A DNA stretch of 50,666 nt from RPQJ01 sp963732415 (GTDB lineage: Bacteria > Pseudomonadota > Gammaproteobacteria > Steroidobacterales > Steroidobacteraceae): NCBI GenBank assembly GCA_963732415.1, contig CAVSZK010000020.1:1-50666 (forward strand). Direction: 5' to 3'. The position numbers and the translations under genes were made by a program. The notes under the pieces are model-generated. The model did no database searches and was not told the DNA's origin. It saw only the letters and a program-made list of their open reading frames with translations. This document shows, one piece after another, positions 42,208 through 50,666 of this stretch. How positions within the stretch are numbered: the first letter of the stretch is position 1; each line of letters opens with the position of its first letter.

Positions 42208-42216
42208 CGAAAAGGA

Positions 42217-42290
42217 GGCTGTCCCCGCAGGGGACTGTCCCCATTTGGCCGGCGGGGTCAGTCCCCTGAAGGGGACAGACCCCCGGGCAA
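42217..42290. repeat. GGGGAC/GTCCCC hairpin repeat block
   Basis: Two stem-loops, GTCCCC-GCA-GGGGAC (42221-42235) and GTCCCC-TGAA-GGGGAC (42261-42276), separated by a short GC-rich spacer. The block overlaps the end of the sensor-kinase gene and supplies its stop codon. Such palindromes resemble REP-type elements mobilised by RAYT transposases, but no such gene is in the window. Confidence 0.6.
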
Positions 42291-43580
42291 CCAGACGCGC
42301 ACAGCGACGCCGCCGCCGCGCCGGTTGGCGACATCGATGGTGCCCCCGTGCGCCTCGACGATCTCGCGGCACAAGGTGAGACCGAGGCCCGTACCGGCTG
42401 CCTTGGTCGAGTAGAACGGCAACAGTGCATTGGCCAGCACTTCGTCGCTCATGCCGGCGCCGCGGTCCGCGACCTGCACCAGCCAGCCGCCGCGGCTCGG
42501 ACCCACGGCGACCCGGATCTCCTCCTCCGGCGATCCGGCCTCGGCAGCATTGCGCAGCAGGTTCAGTAGAACCTGCTGTACCTGCGACTCGTCGAAGTGC
42601 CCCGCACCCGCGGGCCAGGCACCGTCCCGCTCGAACGAAGTCATCGACCGCAAAGACTCCAGGAACGACCCCCATTCCACTGCCGCGAGCCTCGGCCGGG
42701 GCAGCTTCGCGAATCTCGAATAGGCGTCGACGAAACCCGAGAGGTGCGACATGCGCTCCTCGATGGCGCCAAAGACCCGCCGCAGCTGCACCTCGTCGGG
42801 CATGGCAGCCAGCCGCTGGCCCGACTGGGCCAGCGACGCGATCGGTGCGACAGAATTGTTGATCTCGTGCGCGATGACGCGGATCACTTTCTTCCAGACC
42901 GCGACTTCCTGCGCATTGACCTCGCGCGTGAGCTTCTTCAGCAGGCTCAGGCGATGCGGCTGCCCGTTCAGCAGGAACCGCCGTTGCGACAGGTGAAATA
43001 CCTGTGATTCTCCGTCGAGCTCCACGGTGAACAGCGTGTCGCGGTCGCCGGCCAGTGCCTCGCGCAACGCCGACGGCATCCGCTCGAGCAGGCCAGGGAA
43101 CGACATGCCCTCGATCTTCTGGCCGCGCCGGAACAACTGCCGGGCGGCGAGGTTTCCGTAAAGCACGGTGGCTGCGCTGTTGGTGAGCACCAGCGCAAGC
43201 GGCGTCGCCTGGATGACGGTATCGAGCAGCAGCTCCCGCTGGTACAGGTCCTGGCGCTGGGCCCGAAGGCGAGTCCCGATGCCGTTGTAGTTCTCGACCA
43301 GGCGCCGCAGCGGGGCGTCATCCTGCGGCGCCGTGATGCTGACGCTGTAGTCACCATCGCGCAGCCCCGCCACCCCGTCGGCCACCGCCTCGATGATCCG
43401 GTCGCGACCGGCGACCGCGCCCCGGACCAGGCGCACCAGCAGGCCATAGGCAATCGCCGCAGCAGCCGCTGCGATGAACCGCGCCACCGGCGGCAGGTCC
43501 ACGAGCAGGCAGGCCGCGACCGTGACGACCCCGAGCACCAAGAGCGCTGCCGTGAGTCCGCGGCGACTGAGCAACGTCAT
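42258..43580 (-). CDS. Sensor histidine kinase (NtrB/NtrY-like), partner of the NtrC-type regulator
   Basis: A 440-residue membrane kinase: two transmembrane segments (about 10-28 and 33-53), a HAMP-like linker, a PAS-like region (about 115-200), the phospho-acceptor His238 in VIAHEINNS, and an ATPase domain with the N-box LLNLLRNAAEA, G1 DRGAGMS and G2 GTGLGLTL. The last residues (PGGLSPSGD) come from a GGGGAC repeat that overlaps the gene end. Its ATG overlaps the regulator stop (ATGA). It is last in the six-gene operon and should phosphorylate the regulator encoded just upstream. Confidence 0.92.
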   Translation of the reverse strand: MTLLSRRGLTAALLVLGVVTVAACLLVDLPPVARFIAAAAAAIAYGLLVRLVRGAVAGRDRIIEAVADGVAGLRDGDYSVSITAPQDDAPLRRLVENYNGIGTRLRAQRQDLYQRELLLDTVIQATPLALVLTNSAATVLYGNLAARQLFRRGQKIEGMSFPGLLERMPSALREALAGDRDTLFTVELDGESQVFHLSQRRFLLNGQPHRLSLLKKLTREVNAQEVAVWKKVIRVIAHEINNSVAPIASLAQSGQRLAAMPDEVQLRRVFGAIEERMSHLSGFVDAYSRFAKLPRPRLAAVEWGSFLESLRSMTSFERDGAWPAGAGHFDESQVQQVLLNLLRNAAEAGSPEEEIRVAVGPSRGGWLVQVADRGAGMSDEVLANALLPFYSTKAAGTGLGLTLCREIVEAHGGTIDVANRRGGGVAVRVWLPGGLSPSGD

Positions 43581-44926
43581 GAGCTGCCGGGCTCGTCCGC
43601 GGCGATGCCGAGTTTCTCCATGCGACGGTACAGCGACTGGCGGCTCAGGCCCAGGTCGCGCGCAGCACGCGCAATGACGCCCCCTGCACGCTCGAGCGCG
43701 AGTTCGATCTCGCCGCGATCGGGTTCTTCCTGCGCAGCGCCCTCCGCCATCGCCGGAAGCATCAGGTGCTCGGCACCGATGATGCGATCGTCGGCGAGCA
43801 GGCAGGCACGACGCACGCAGTTCGCCAGTTCCCGCACATTGCCGGGCCACGAATGGCGCGCCAGTATTCGCGTGGCTTCGTCAGAAAACTCGTATCCGTC
43901 CTCGAGGAAATACATTGCGAGCGGAATGACATCGTCGCGCCTTTCTGCCAACGACGGAACCTGGATCTCGATGACATTCAGCCGGTAGTAGAGGTCCTCG
44001 CGGAACTGACCCTGCCGGATCGCCTCGGCAAGCGGCGTATTCGTCGCAGAGAGTACGCGCACCGAAACGCGTCGTGTCTGCGACGATCCGAGTCGCTCGA
44101 ATTCCCCCGTCTGCAGCACGCGCAGCAGCTTCGCCTGGCCGCCGAGCGAGAGATTGCCGATCTCGTCGAGAAAGAGTGTGCCGCCGTTGGCAGCCTCGAA
44201 TCGCCCGGCGCGGGCCTTCGCACCGGTGAATGCACCCGCCTCGGCGCCGAAGAGTTCACTCTCCAGCAATTCGGACGGCAGCGCACCGACGTTGACTCGC
44301 ACGAAGGGACCATCCCGTACGCTTGAGTTGGCCTGGATGATCTCGGCGATCACCTCCTTGCCGGCTCCATTCGGCCCGGTGATCAGCACAGGCACATCCG
44401 AGCGCGCGACCTGTGTCGCCAGTTGCACTGCCGAGTGCATCGCGGCGCTGGCATAGACCACGCCACGCAGGTCGAAGCGCTCTGCAAGGCCGGCACGCAG
44501 ATGCTCGACTTCGCGCCGACGCTCGCGGCTCTCGAGCAGGGCGGCGCGCAACTGCAGCAGGTTGCGCACGGTGGTCACCAGCCGGGCGTTGTCCCAGGGC
44601 TTTGCCAGGTAGTCTGCCGCGCCCGCCTTGACGAGTTCCACGGCGGTTTCGAGGTGCGTCCACGCGGTCAGCAGCACGACCGGGAGGTCCGGCTGCAGGC
44701 GTCTCAGCGATCGGAAGAGCGCGATGCCCTCCTGCCCGGACGTCGCCTCCCGCGAAAAATTCATGTCCTGGATGACGAGATCGACACCGCCCTGCGCGAC
44801 GCGGTCCAGCCCAGCCGCCGGGGACCCGGCGCACTCCACGGTTGCGCCTTCCAGGCACAGCAGCACCTCGAGCGCCGTGCGCACGGCCTCGCTGTCGTCG
44901 ATGACCAGGATCGTGCGGCCACGCAT
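43577..44926 (-). CDS. NtrC-family sigma-54-dependent response regulator
   Basis: A 449-residue regulator in three domains: a receiver with phospho-acceptor Asp54 (LVIQDMNFS) and Lys109; an AAA+ domain with Walker A GPNGAGKE (184-191) and the sigma-54 contact loop GAFTGA (231-236); and a Fis-type HTH (ARDLGLSRQSLYRRMEKLGI) at the end. Receiver plus GAFTGA shows a true sigma-54 activator. It is encoded between the ABC permeases and its kinase. A sigma-54 promoter match precedes the operon, so it probably controls its own operon. Confidence 0.94.
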   Translation of the reverse strand: MRGRTILVIDDSEAVRTALEVLLCLEGATVECAGSPAAGLDRVAQGGVDLVIQDMNFSREATSGQEGIALFRSLRRLQPDLPVVLLTAWTHLETAVELVKAGAADYLAKPWDNARLVTTVRNLLQLRAALLESRERRREVEHLRAGLAERFDLRGVVYASAAMHSAVQLATQVARSDVPVLITGPNGAGKEVIAEIIQANSSVRDGPFVRVNVGALPSELLESELFGAEAGAFTGAKARAGRFEAANGGTLFLDEIGNLSLGGQAKLLRVLQTGEFERLGSSQTRRVSVRVLSATNTPLAEAIRQGQFREDLYYRLNVIEIQVPSLAERRDDVIPLAMYFLEDGYEFSDEATRILARHSWPGNVRELANCVRRACLLADDRIIGAEHLMLPAMAEGAAQEEPDRGEIELALERAGGVIARAARDLGLSRQSLYRRMEKLGIAADEPGSS

Positions 44927-45008
44927 GTCGGCCGGCTCGAGCGACGCTATGGCGATTCTCCCGCGCGGATCGCGTCGGCCGGTGCATCCGTCCGACGCCG
45001 CTGCAACA

Positions 45009-46214
45009 TCATACCGTCCTCGTGGCCACCGCCGGCGACACCAGCGCCGCGCGCCGCGCCGGCAGCAGCGTGGCCGCCAGGCCGACGACCCACAGCGCGG
45101 CGGCACCGCCCACCAGGTAATAGAGCGGCAGGCGCGGCAGTTCGAACGTCGTGCTGAGCCAGTAGCCGAGGACCAACGCCAGGATGCAGCCCGCGAGCAC
45201 GCCAGTCGTGGTCACCAGCCAGTTCTCGACCAGGAAGTAACGCACCACGTCGATGCGCCGTGCCCCGACCGCACGACGCGTGCCGATCTGCTTGGTGCGG
45301 GTACCGACGTTGAACGAAGCCAGCCCGAAGATACCCAGCGCAGCGATGCCGACCAGCAGGGCCACGACCACCGCCAGGTACACCGCCATTGCGCGGTCGT
45401 CGGCGTAAGTCGAGGCCGCGATGTAGTCGAGCGCGCGCACCCGCAGGACTACGCGGCCATTGTCCACGCGGGACAGCGCGAGTTCTGCCGCCGCCATCAT
45501 CGCATCGCGCTGGCCGGGCTTCGCCCGCACGACGTAGCGCGCCTGTTGCTCATCGGCGATGCCCGGCAGCAGTGCTACGTTGCCGACCTTGTCCCAGCTC
45601 GGCCACGACCCGTGCATGCGGTCGATGATGCCGACGATACGGACCGGCTGGCCGAGCGTGGTGTAGATCGTCTGGCCCAGCGCCTTGCCGTCCGGGAACA
45701 TTTCACGGGCCGCATCGCGCGTGAGCAGTGCTTCCGGCGGGAACTCCGACGAGTTGCGGTCGGGCTTGCGCACCACGGCAGCGTCCAGGTCGCGACCTTC
45801 CACGATCTTCACGCCAAGTGTCCGCGCGCCGAATTCGTCCACCGAGAAGTAGTTGATGTCGCCTCGGCGACCCTTCTCGCCCGGCTCGGTGTACAAGGCA
45901 CTGCTCGAGCCGCCACCCGAAAGCGGCACGGCATTGATCACCGTCGCCGCTTCGACGCCGGGCAACGAGCGCAGGATCTGCAGGTCCTCGCGCATCGCCG
46001 GCTCACCACTGAACTTGTCGCCGCTCGGCACCCAGCTGATGATGAAGATATTGGGCAGGTCGAGGCCGGGATCGCGGTTGATCCGGTCGACACGCTGCAG
46101 GACGATGTACAGCGAGTTCACCGCGATGGCCAGCGCCAGCGCAATCTGCAGCGCCACCAGGATGGCGCCCGTCGGGCTGCGACGCAGTGCGCTCAGGATC
46201 GGTCGGATTTCCAT
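45009..46214 (-). CDS. MacB/FtsX-type ABC permease (second)
   Basis: A 401-residue permease with the MacB layout: one N-terminal membrane helix (about 17-37), a periplasmic domain (LPGVEAATVINAVPLSGGGS), and three C-terminal helices with the FtsX signature TRTKQIGTRRAVGARRIDVV. The ATG at 46214 lies 16 bases after the first permease stop; upstream frame is non-coding. It probably forms a heterodimer with the permease encoded before it. Next downstream is the regulator gene. Confidence 0.9.
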   Translation of the reverse strand: MEIRPILSALRRSPTGAILVALQIALALAIAVNSLYIVLQRVDRINRDPGLDLPNIFIISWVPSGDKFSGEPAMREDLQILRSLPGVEAATVINAVPLSGGGSSSALYTEPGEKGRRGDINYFSVDEFGARTLGVKIVEGRDLDAAVVRKPDRNSSEFPPEALLTRDAAREMFPDGKALGQTIYTTLGQPVRIVGIIDRMHGSWPSWDKVGNVALLPGIADEQQARYVVRAKPGQRDAMMAAAELALSRVDNGRVVLRVRALDYIAASTYADDRAMAVYLAVVVALLVGIAALGIFGLASFNVGTRTKQIGTRRAVGARRIDVVRYFLVENWLVTTTGVLAGCILALVLGYWLSTTFELPRLPLYYLVGGAAALWVVGLAATLLPARRAALVSPAVATRTV

Positions 46215-46230
46215 GTACGTCTCCCGGGAG

Positions 46231-47565
46231 CTATTGCGACTTGAGGTAAACGGCCGGCGCGACGCGGCCGATGCGCCACGAGGGGTACCACCCCGCGATG
46301 GCCCCGGCCACCAACGACAGCAGCAGCGCGAAGACCACGACCGCGGGATCGATTTCCGTGAGCCGCTCATAGGCCGCCCGGTTGTGGTCGGAACCGTAGA
46401 TCGTGCGGATGCCAGCGAGCCCGCCCAACGCAAGCAGCAGGCCGAGGATGCCGCCGGCCGCGCCCAGCAGCAGCACCTCGGTCATGTGCTGGCGCACGAT
46501 GTCGCGTCGGCTGGCGCCGAGCGCGCGTCGCAGCCCGGTGACCGACGCCGCATTCAGGAACTTCGCGAGCAGCAGGCCGACCACATTGACCAGGCAGACA
46601 CCGAGGAACAGCAGCGCGATGCCGATCAGTACGCGGTTGTCACGCTGCACGACCTCGTTGCGGTCGAGCCATTGCGTGACGTCGTAGATCCGGTTGTTGA
46701 GCGGCCGCGGCATGCGTCCAGCCGCCTTCTGCGCGCGCGCGTAGTTGTCCAGCTGCGCCTGGAAACGATCGCGGTCCGCGAGCGTGGGCAGTTCGGCCCA
46801 CAACTGCAGCCACACGCACTCGGAATTCAGGAAGTCCCGGTAGCTGTCGCCGGACTCCGCCTTCCAGCAGTTGGTGTTGCCGTAGACCGGCAACTCGAGT
46901 TGCGGACCCCAGGCGAACGGCATGTAGACGTCCTCGGCATCGTCGAACGACCCGTTGTTCAGGTCGTAGAACTTCGGGCTTGGCGTCCACTGCTTCAGTA
47001 CACCGACTACGCGGTACTCTGCGCCGCCCAGTTGCACCGTGCGACCCACGCTGTTCTCGCCGCCGAACACCTTTTCGTTGGTTTCGTGGCTCAGCACCAC
47101 CACCGGCTGCGGGCCATCGTCCGCCGCGGCGTCCCAGCCCTGCCCATACTGGAATGGCAGGTCGAACATCTCGAAGAACTCGCGCGAGGTCAGGCGCAGC
47201 ACGGCCTGGAACGACTTGACCTCCTGGCGCTCCGGCACAAGCAGTGCCCCCGACTTGTACATGACCGCCGTGCGCGTCTCCGCGCCGGCTCCGTGCAGGT
47301 AGGTGGCGTCGCGGTAAGTAAGCAGCTGCGGCGGCTCGTCAGGCTTGTCGTCGTCGTACGGCCGGTCCGGGCTCCACGTGTCGAGCGTCACGGCGTACAG
47401 CTGTTGGCTCTTGTGCGGGATCGGGTTGCTGGACATGGCGTGATACACGGTGAACGTCACCGTGCACACGGCAATGCCGAGCGCGATTGCCAGCACAAGC
47501 AGGGCGGACAGCCCCGGGTGCCGCCGCAGGCTTTGCAGGGCGATCCGCAGATCGTAGGCGAACAT
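46231..47565 (-). CDS. MacB/FtsX-type ABC permease (first)
   Basis: A 444-residue permease: N-terminal helix (about 18-42), a large periplasmic MacB domain with several aromatic stretches, then three helices and the FtsX motif SVTGLRRALGASRRDIVRQH. It follows the ATPase gene by 18 bases. Such export systems move peptides, lipoproteins or antibiotics outward by mechanotransmission together with a membrane-fusion protein. The cargo is unknown. Confidence 0.9.
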   Translation of the reverse strand: MFAYDLRIALQSLRRHPGLSALLVLAIALGIAVCTVTFTVYHAMSSNPIPHKSQQLYAVTLDTWSPDRPYDDDKPDEPPQLLTYRDATYLHGAGAETRTAVMYKSGALLVPERQEVKSFQAVLRLTSREFFEMFDLPFQYGQGWDAAADDGPQPVVVLSHETNEKVFGGENSVGRTVQLGGAEYRVVGVLKQWTPSPKFYDLNNGSFDDAEDVYMPFAWGPQLELPVYGNTNCWKAESGDSYRDFLNSECVWLQLWAELPTLADRDRFQAQLDNYARAQKAAGRMPRPLNNRIYDVTQWLDRNEVVQRDNRVLIGIALLFLGVCLVNVVGLLLAKFLNAASVTGLRRALGASRRDIVRQHMTEVLLLGAAGGILGLLLALGGLAGIRTIYGSDHNRAAYERLTEIDPAVVVFALLLSLVAGAIAGWYPSWRIGRVAPAVYLKSQ

Positions 47566-47583
47566 GCTCCTGGACTCCCGGGT

Positions 47584-48309
47584 TCAGGCGTAGGCAGTCG
47601 CTTCAAAGCGCGACTGGCCATCCGTGGGTTCGTAGGGCTTGAAGTCGCTGACCTGGCCGTCGATCACCTGCACGCTGCGGTGCGCGCGGCGGGCGAGTTC
47701 CGGGTCGTGGGTGACCATGATGATGGTCGTACCCATGCCATTGATCTGCTCGAGCAGGTCCATCACCTGGCGCGCCATCAATGAGTCGAGGTTGCCGGTG
47801 GGCTCGTCGGCGAGCAGCAGCGCCGGATCACCGGCGAGCGCGCGGGCGATCGCGACACGCTGTTGCTGGCCCCCGGACAGCTGCGATGGCAGGTGCTTGA
47901 CCCGCGACGACAGCCCGACGAGGTCCAGCGCCGCCGTGATTCGTTCGCGCCGCTCGGCCGCAGGCATGCGTCGATACCGCAGCGGCACGTCGACGTTGTC
48001 GAAGACGTTGAGGTCCGGGATCAGGTTGAAGCTCTGGAAAATGAACCCGATCTTCTGGTTCCTCACCCTGGAGCGCTGGTCGTCGCCCAGGCTGCCGACG
48101 TCGTCCCCGTCGAGGCGGTAGCTGCCGCTGTCGAAGCTCTCCAGCAGCCCGGCGACATTGAGGAACGTCGTCTTCCCGGAACCGGATGGCCCCATGACCG
48201 CCACGAACTCGCCGCGCTCGACCTCGAGGCCGAATTCACGCAGCGCGTGTGTCTCCAGCAGGTCGGTGCGATATACCTTGGTGATCTGGCGCATTTCCAA
48301 CATGGGCAT
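47584..48309 (-). CDS. ABC transporter ATPase (LolD/MacB type)
   Basis: A 241-residue ATPase. Walker A is GPSGSGKTT, the Q-loop is in FIFQSFNLIPDLN, the signature LSGGQQQR, Walker B LLLADEPTGNLD and the H-loop VTHDP. The domain matches LolD/MacB ATPases that serve type VII ABC exporters. It follows the membrane-fusion gene by 27 bases. A 30-residue C-terminal tail (DFKPYEPTDGQSRFEATAYA) is unusual but probably harmless. Confidence 0.94.
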   Translation of the reverse strand: MPMLEMRQITKVYRTDLLETHALREFGLEVERGEFVAVMGPSGSGKTTFLNVAGLLESFDSGSYRLDGDDVGSLGDDQRSRVRNQKIGFIFQSFNLIPDLNVFDNVDVPLRYRRMPAAERRERITAALDLVGLSSRVKHLPSQLSGGQQQRVAIARALAGDPALLLADEPTGNLDSLMARQVMDLLEQINGMGTTIIMVTHDPELARRAHRSVQVIDGQVSDFKPYEPTDGQSRFEATAYA

Positions 48310-48336
48310 CTGGGTTCCCCTGGGGACTGGTTGACG

Positions 48337-49680
48337 TTAATCGGCCAGCAGCACGCGTGCTGCTTCCTTGAATCCATCGGTATCAGAGACGACCATCTGC
48401 GCGCCCTCGTCCAGGCCGCCGGTGATCTCGACCTCGCGTACGCTGGTCGCACCCGTCGTGATCGACATTCGCTCGGCGGTGTCGCCGTGCACGACGTAGG
48501 CGACTTTGCCGCCGCCGGCCTCATAAAAGCCGCCACGCTCGACCTTTAGAACGCCATCGCGTCGATCCATCACGATTCGAACTGACACCCGCTGGTTCTG
48601 GCGCAGCCCCGCGGGCGGCTCGTCCTTGAAACGGACTCGCCCGGTAACCTCGCCCTGGTGGACCTCGGGCGAAACCGCAGTAACTTCGCCAGGAAAATTT
48701 TTCCCGCCGTATCCGATCTCGGCCGGCATGCCGAGGCCGAGCGCACCGGCATACGACTCGGCCACGCGGAACTCGACTTCGAGCGCCGACAGGTCGACGA
48801 CCGAGAGCAGCGCCGCATCCTGCGGGACGGCGGCCTTCTCGCTGACCGAAATGCTGCCGACCATGCCGTCCACGGGCGAGCGAACGGCCAGCGACTCGAC
48901 CCGGCGCTCCAGGTCCGCGACCAGCAACTGCTGTCGCTCCCGCTGCAGGCGGCTGGTCTGCAGCTCGAACTTGAGCCCTTCCTTCTCGAGCGACGACGTC
49001 TCGAGTGAATGGTCGTGCGTGAGCTTCGCTTCGTCGAGCTCGTCGCGGGCCCGCTGGTAGTCGCGTTCGCTGATCACTTGCTGGTCCCAGGCCTGCTGGG
49101 CACGGGCGAACTCCCGCTCCGCCCCGCGGATCGCCACACCCGCCATGTCGCTGGTCTGCTGGCTCCCGAGGATCTTGCGACGCACATCGATTTCCTGGCG
49201 CTTCAGGTCGACCGTCATTCCTTCCAGCGTCGCGTACTCGCGGTCGTATTCATTGCGCAGCGCCGGACTGTCGAGCGTCGCGACGACGTCGCCCTTGCTC
49301 ACCTTGTCGCCCGCCTGCACGGAGAGGAGGACGGTCCCCTGGGCCGGCGAGTACAGCACCGGGCTCACCGCGGCGACGACGGTTGCCTGGGCGGCGACAT
49401 CGCTGACGAACTCGCCGCGTGTCACCGTGGCGATTCGCACGCGCTCGCGAGCGACGGTGGCGTCGGACGACGCCCAGCCGCGCAGAAGCCAGGCGCTCAC
49501 GCCGAGCAGCAGCAGCAACAGCGCAGCCGCAGCCCACCAGACACGACGGTCGCTGCGCCAGCTGCGGACGCGGTCGACGGCCTGGTCCTGCCCGTCGGTG
49601 CCGCGCATGCCGGCCGACTCGCGCTGCGGAATCCGGGATACCGACGCCTCGGGCATGGCGGATTTCAATATCTGGATCAT
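48337..49680 (-). CDS. Periplasmic membrane-fusion (HlyD/RND adaptor) protein
   Basis: A protein of about 447 residues: one transmembrane helix (WWAAAALLLLLLGVSAWLL), a lipoyl-like half (VTRGEFVSDVAAQATVVAAV), a coiled-coil hairpin (about residues 145-255), the second half with RVESLAVRSPVDGMVGSISV, and beta-barrel domains at the end. First gene of the six-gene export operon. The start is uncertain: the sigma-54 promoter lies at 49694-49709, so the ATG at 49698 is excluded. The ATG at 49680 would leave a 3-base leader; the ATG at 49608 is a plausible true start. Confidence 0.88.
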   Translation of the reverse strand: MIQILKSAMPEASVSRIPQRESAGMRGTDGQDQAVDRVRSWRSDRRVWWAAAALLLLLLGVSAWLLRGWASSDATVARERVRIATVTRGEFVSDVAAQATVVAAVSPVLYSPAQGTVLLSVQAGDKVSKGDVVATLDSPALRNEYDREYATLEGMTVDLKRQEIDVRRKILGSQQTSDMAGVAIRGAEREFARAQQAWDQQVISERDYQRARDELDEAKLTHDHSLETSSLEKEGLKFELQTSRLQRERQQLLVADLERRVESLAVRSPVDGMVGSISVSEKAAVPQDAALLSVVDLSALEVEFRVAESYAGALGLGMPAEIGYGGKNFPGEVTAVSPEVHQGEVTGRVRFKDEPPAGLRQNQRVSVRIVMDRRDGVLKVERGGFYEAGGGKVAYVVHGDTAERMSITTGATSVREVEITGGLDEGAQMVVSDTDGFKEAARVLLAD

Positions 49681-49693
49681 TGGTTGGTTACTC

Positions 49694-49709
49694 TGCACAT
49701 CTCATGCCA
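49694..49709 (-). promoter_or_regulatory. Sigma-54 promoter of the export/two-component operon
   Basis: On the minus strand, TGGCATGAGATGTGCA matches the -24/-12 consensus (TGGCACG-N4-TTGCW) at all but two positions, with the invariant GG and GC correctly spaced. Expected start is near 49683. A GAFTGA-bearing regulator is encoded in the same operon. Confidence 0.75.
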
Positions 49710-49786
49710 GTCGCCCGCCTGCGGCACAAACGTATGATTCTTCGATGATTGCGCGGGTCTGATCGTTTGAAACGGCCTTGCTGGCG

Positions 49787-49823
49787 GTGTCCGCCGTCGA
49801 TCGCCGGACACATTCGTGGACAC
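49787..49823. promoter_or_regulatory. Likely enhancer (UAS) for the NtrC-type regulator
   Basis: GTGTCCG (49787-49793) and CGGACAC (49805-49811) form a perfect 7-base inverted repeat with an 11-base spacer, and a third half-site GTGGACAC lies at 49816-49823. It is centred about 104 bases upstream of the sigma-54 -12 element, the usual place for activator sites. It lies in the 180-base divergent gap and could also touch the metallopeptidase promoter. Confidence 0.6.
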
Positions 49824-49889
49824 TTTCTTGCCGGGGGGCCGATGTCGTAACCTGCGGCCTTCGCCAAAAGCAGCAGCGAGGCTCCCAGC

Positions 49890-50666
49890 ATGGACATCGA
49901 CGGCCGCCGCAAGAGCAGCAACATCGAAGATCGTCGCGGCTCGCGGATAGGGAGAACCGGCGCCGGCATCAGCATCGGTGGATTGCTGTTCCTGGTCGTG
50001 CTCAGCCTGCTGGGCATCAACCCGCTGCCATTCCTGGGCGTGGCCACGAAAACGGCGGAGGTCCAGGAACAGCCGTCGGACCAGCCGTACCAGGAGAGCG
50101 CACAGGAGGCGAAGCTCCGCGAGCTGACTGCAGTAGTCCTGGCCGACACCGAGGACGCGTGGAGCCAGATCCTGCCGCGCTACGGGGTGCAGTACGTACC
50201 GCCGACGCTGGTGCTCTTCGATGGCATGGTCAAGTCAGGCTGCGGCATTGCCGAGTCGGCGATGGGGCCGTTCTACTGCCCGCTGGACCAGAAGGTCTAT
50301 GTCGACATGTCCTTCTACAACGACCTGAGCTCGCGATTCGGCGCACCGGGCGACTTCGCGCAGGCGTACGTGATCGCGCACGAGGTCGGCCACCACGTGC
50401 AGAACCTGCTCGGTACGGCGGAAAAAGTGCACAGCGCGCAGCAGCGGTCGAGCAAGGCCGACGCCAATGCATTGTCGGTGCGAATGGAACTGCAGGCCGA
50501 CTGCTACGCGGGCGTCTGGGCACAGAACGCGTCGCAGTCGCGGCAGCTGCTGGAGGCCGGCGACGTGGAGGAAGGCCTGAACGCCGCGAGCGCAATCGGC
50601 GACGACCGACTGCAGAAACAGGCCCAGGGCTACGTGGTGCCGGATGCCTTCACGCACGGCAGTTCG
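49890..50666 (+). CDS. Neutral zinc metallopeptidase (YpfJ-like), 3'-truncated by window edge
   Basis: The first 259 codons of a gene that runs past the end of the window. The N-terminus is polar (MDIDGRRKSSNIEDRRG) and is followed by a membrane helix (ISIGGLLFLVVLSLLGINPL), so the catalytic part probably faces the periplasm. The zinc-site motif HEVGHH starts at residue 164, and ELQADCYAGVWA supplies the downstream Glu ligand region, as in the zinc_peptidase (YpfJ) family. CGAGG precedes the ATG. It is divergent from the export operon; no functional link is known. Confidence 0.9.
   Translation, partial: MDIDGRRKSSNIEDRRGSRIGRTGAGISIGGLLFLVVLSLLGINPLPFLGVATKTAEVQEQPSDQPYQESAQEAKLRELTAVVLADTEDAWSQILPRYGVQYVPPTLVLFDGMVKSGCGIAESAMGPFYCPLDQKVYVDMSFYNDLSSRFGAPGDFAQAYVIAHEVGHHVQNLLGTAEKVHSAQQRSSKADANALSVRMELQADCYAGVWAQNASQSRQLLEAGDVEEGLNAASAIGDDRLQKQAQGYVVPDAFTHGSS

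Noticed and set aside
45853..47784. A 643-codon plus-strand frame opposite the two ABC permeases
   Set aside because: It spans two oppositely coded genes, their start/stop boundary included, and has shadow-type composition.

Overview
The window is GC-rich chromosomal DNA, very probably from a gammaproteobacterium; this rests on gene families and codon use and is an inference, since no rRNA is present. One intact RNA gene, tRNA-Phe(GAA), lies at 38191-38266 on the minus strand. It is a patchwork: host-type operons at both ends, a partly decayed catabolic cluster on the left, and a defence-rich middle.

Left part (1-9400): the 3' part of an HNH nuclease gene; a higBA toxin-antitoxin pair with its own promoter; a winged-helix regulator coupled to what looks like the C-terminal half of a nucleotidyltransferase-like partner; a SnoaL-like protein; a DUF2975 membrane protein with its HTH regulator; then a sulfatase plus cholesterol-oxidase-like GMC oxidoreductase pair facing a divergent AraC regulator.

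Catabolic cluster (9400-16230): a minus-strand series of arylsulfatase, MetA-pathway-type outer-membrane transporter, cyclase/formamidase-like hydrolase and fumarylacetoacetase-family hydrolase, with a divergent AraC regulator. The sulfatase and the transporter each carry a single-base frameshift near the 5' end. With the first sulfatase/oxidase pair this suggests use of sulfated ring compounds, possibly steroids (inference). A coding relic and a mosaic repeat containing the 3' half of a tRNA-Phe gene lie at 9412-10110. A complete IS21-family element follows (16545-19119).

Defence-rich middle (20450-37500): a NERD nuclease-like protein, a small membrane protein, a phospholipase-D/SF2 helicase fusion, a GIY-YIG nuclease with a RAMA-like tail, a relic of an HsdR C-terminus, an EVE/PUA-like HNH nuclease, a PD-(D/E)XK-like protein, an Sll1717-family P-loop ATPase, and a complete overlapping hsdM-hsdS-hsdR type I restriction-modification operon. 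The tRNA-Phe gene lies just beyond it, and the partial tRNA-Phe copy 28 kb to the left is in the same orientation, so the stretch may be an old tRNA-Phe genomic island, although no integrase is visible.

Right part (38400-50666): a MazE/VapC-type toxin-antitoxin pair; a TauE/SafE permease; a class V aminotransferase gene bracketed by GGTGCC-GGCACC palindromes; a DUF1496 protein; and a six-gene minus-strand operon of membrane-fusion protein, ABC ATPase, two MacB-type permeases, an NtrC-type regulator and its sensor kinase. That operon has a good sigma-54 promoter match and a 25-bp palindrome upstream, which suggests that the regulator controls its own operon. The window ends inside a neutral zinc metallopeptidase gene.
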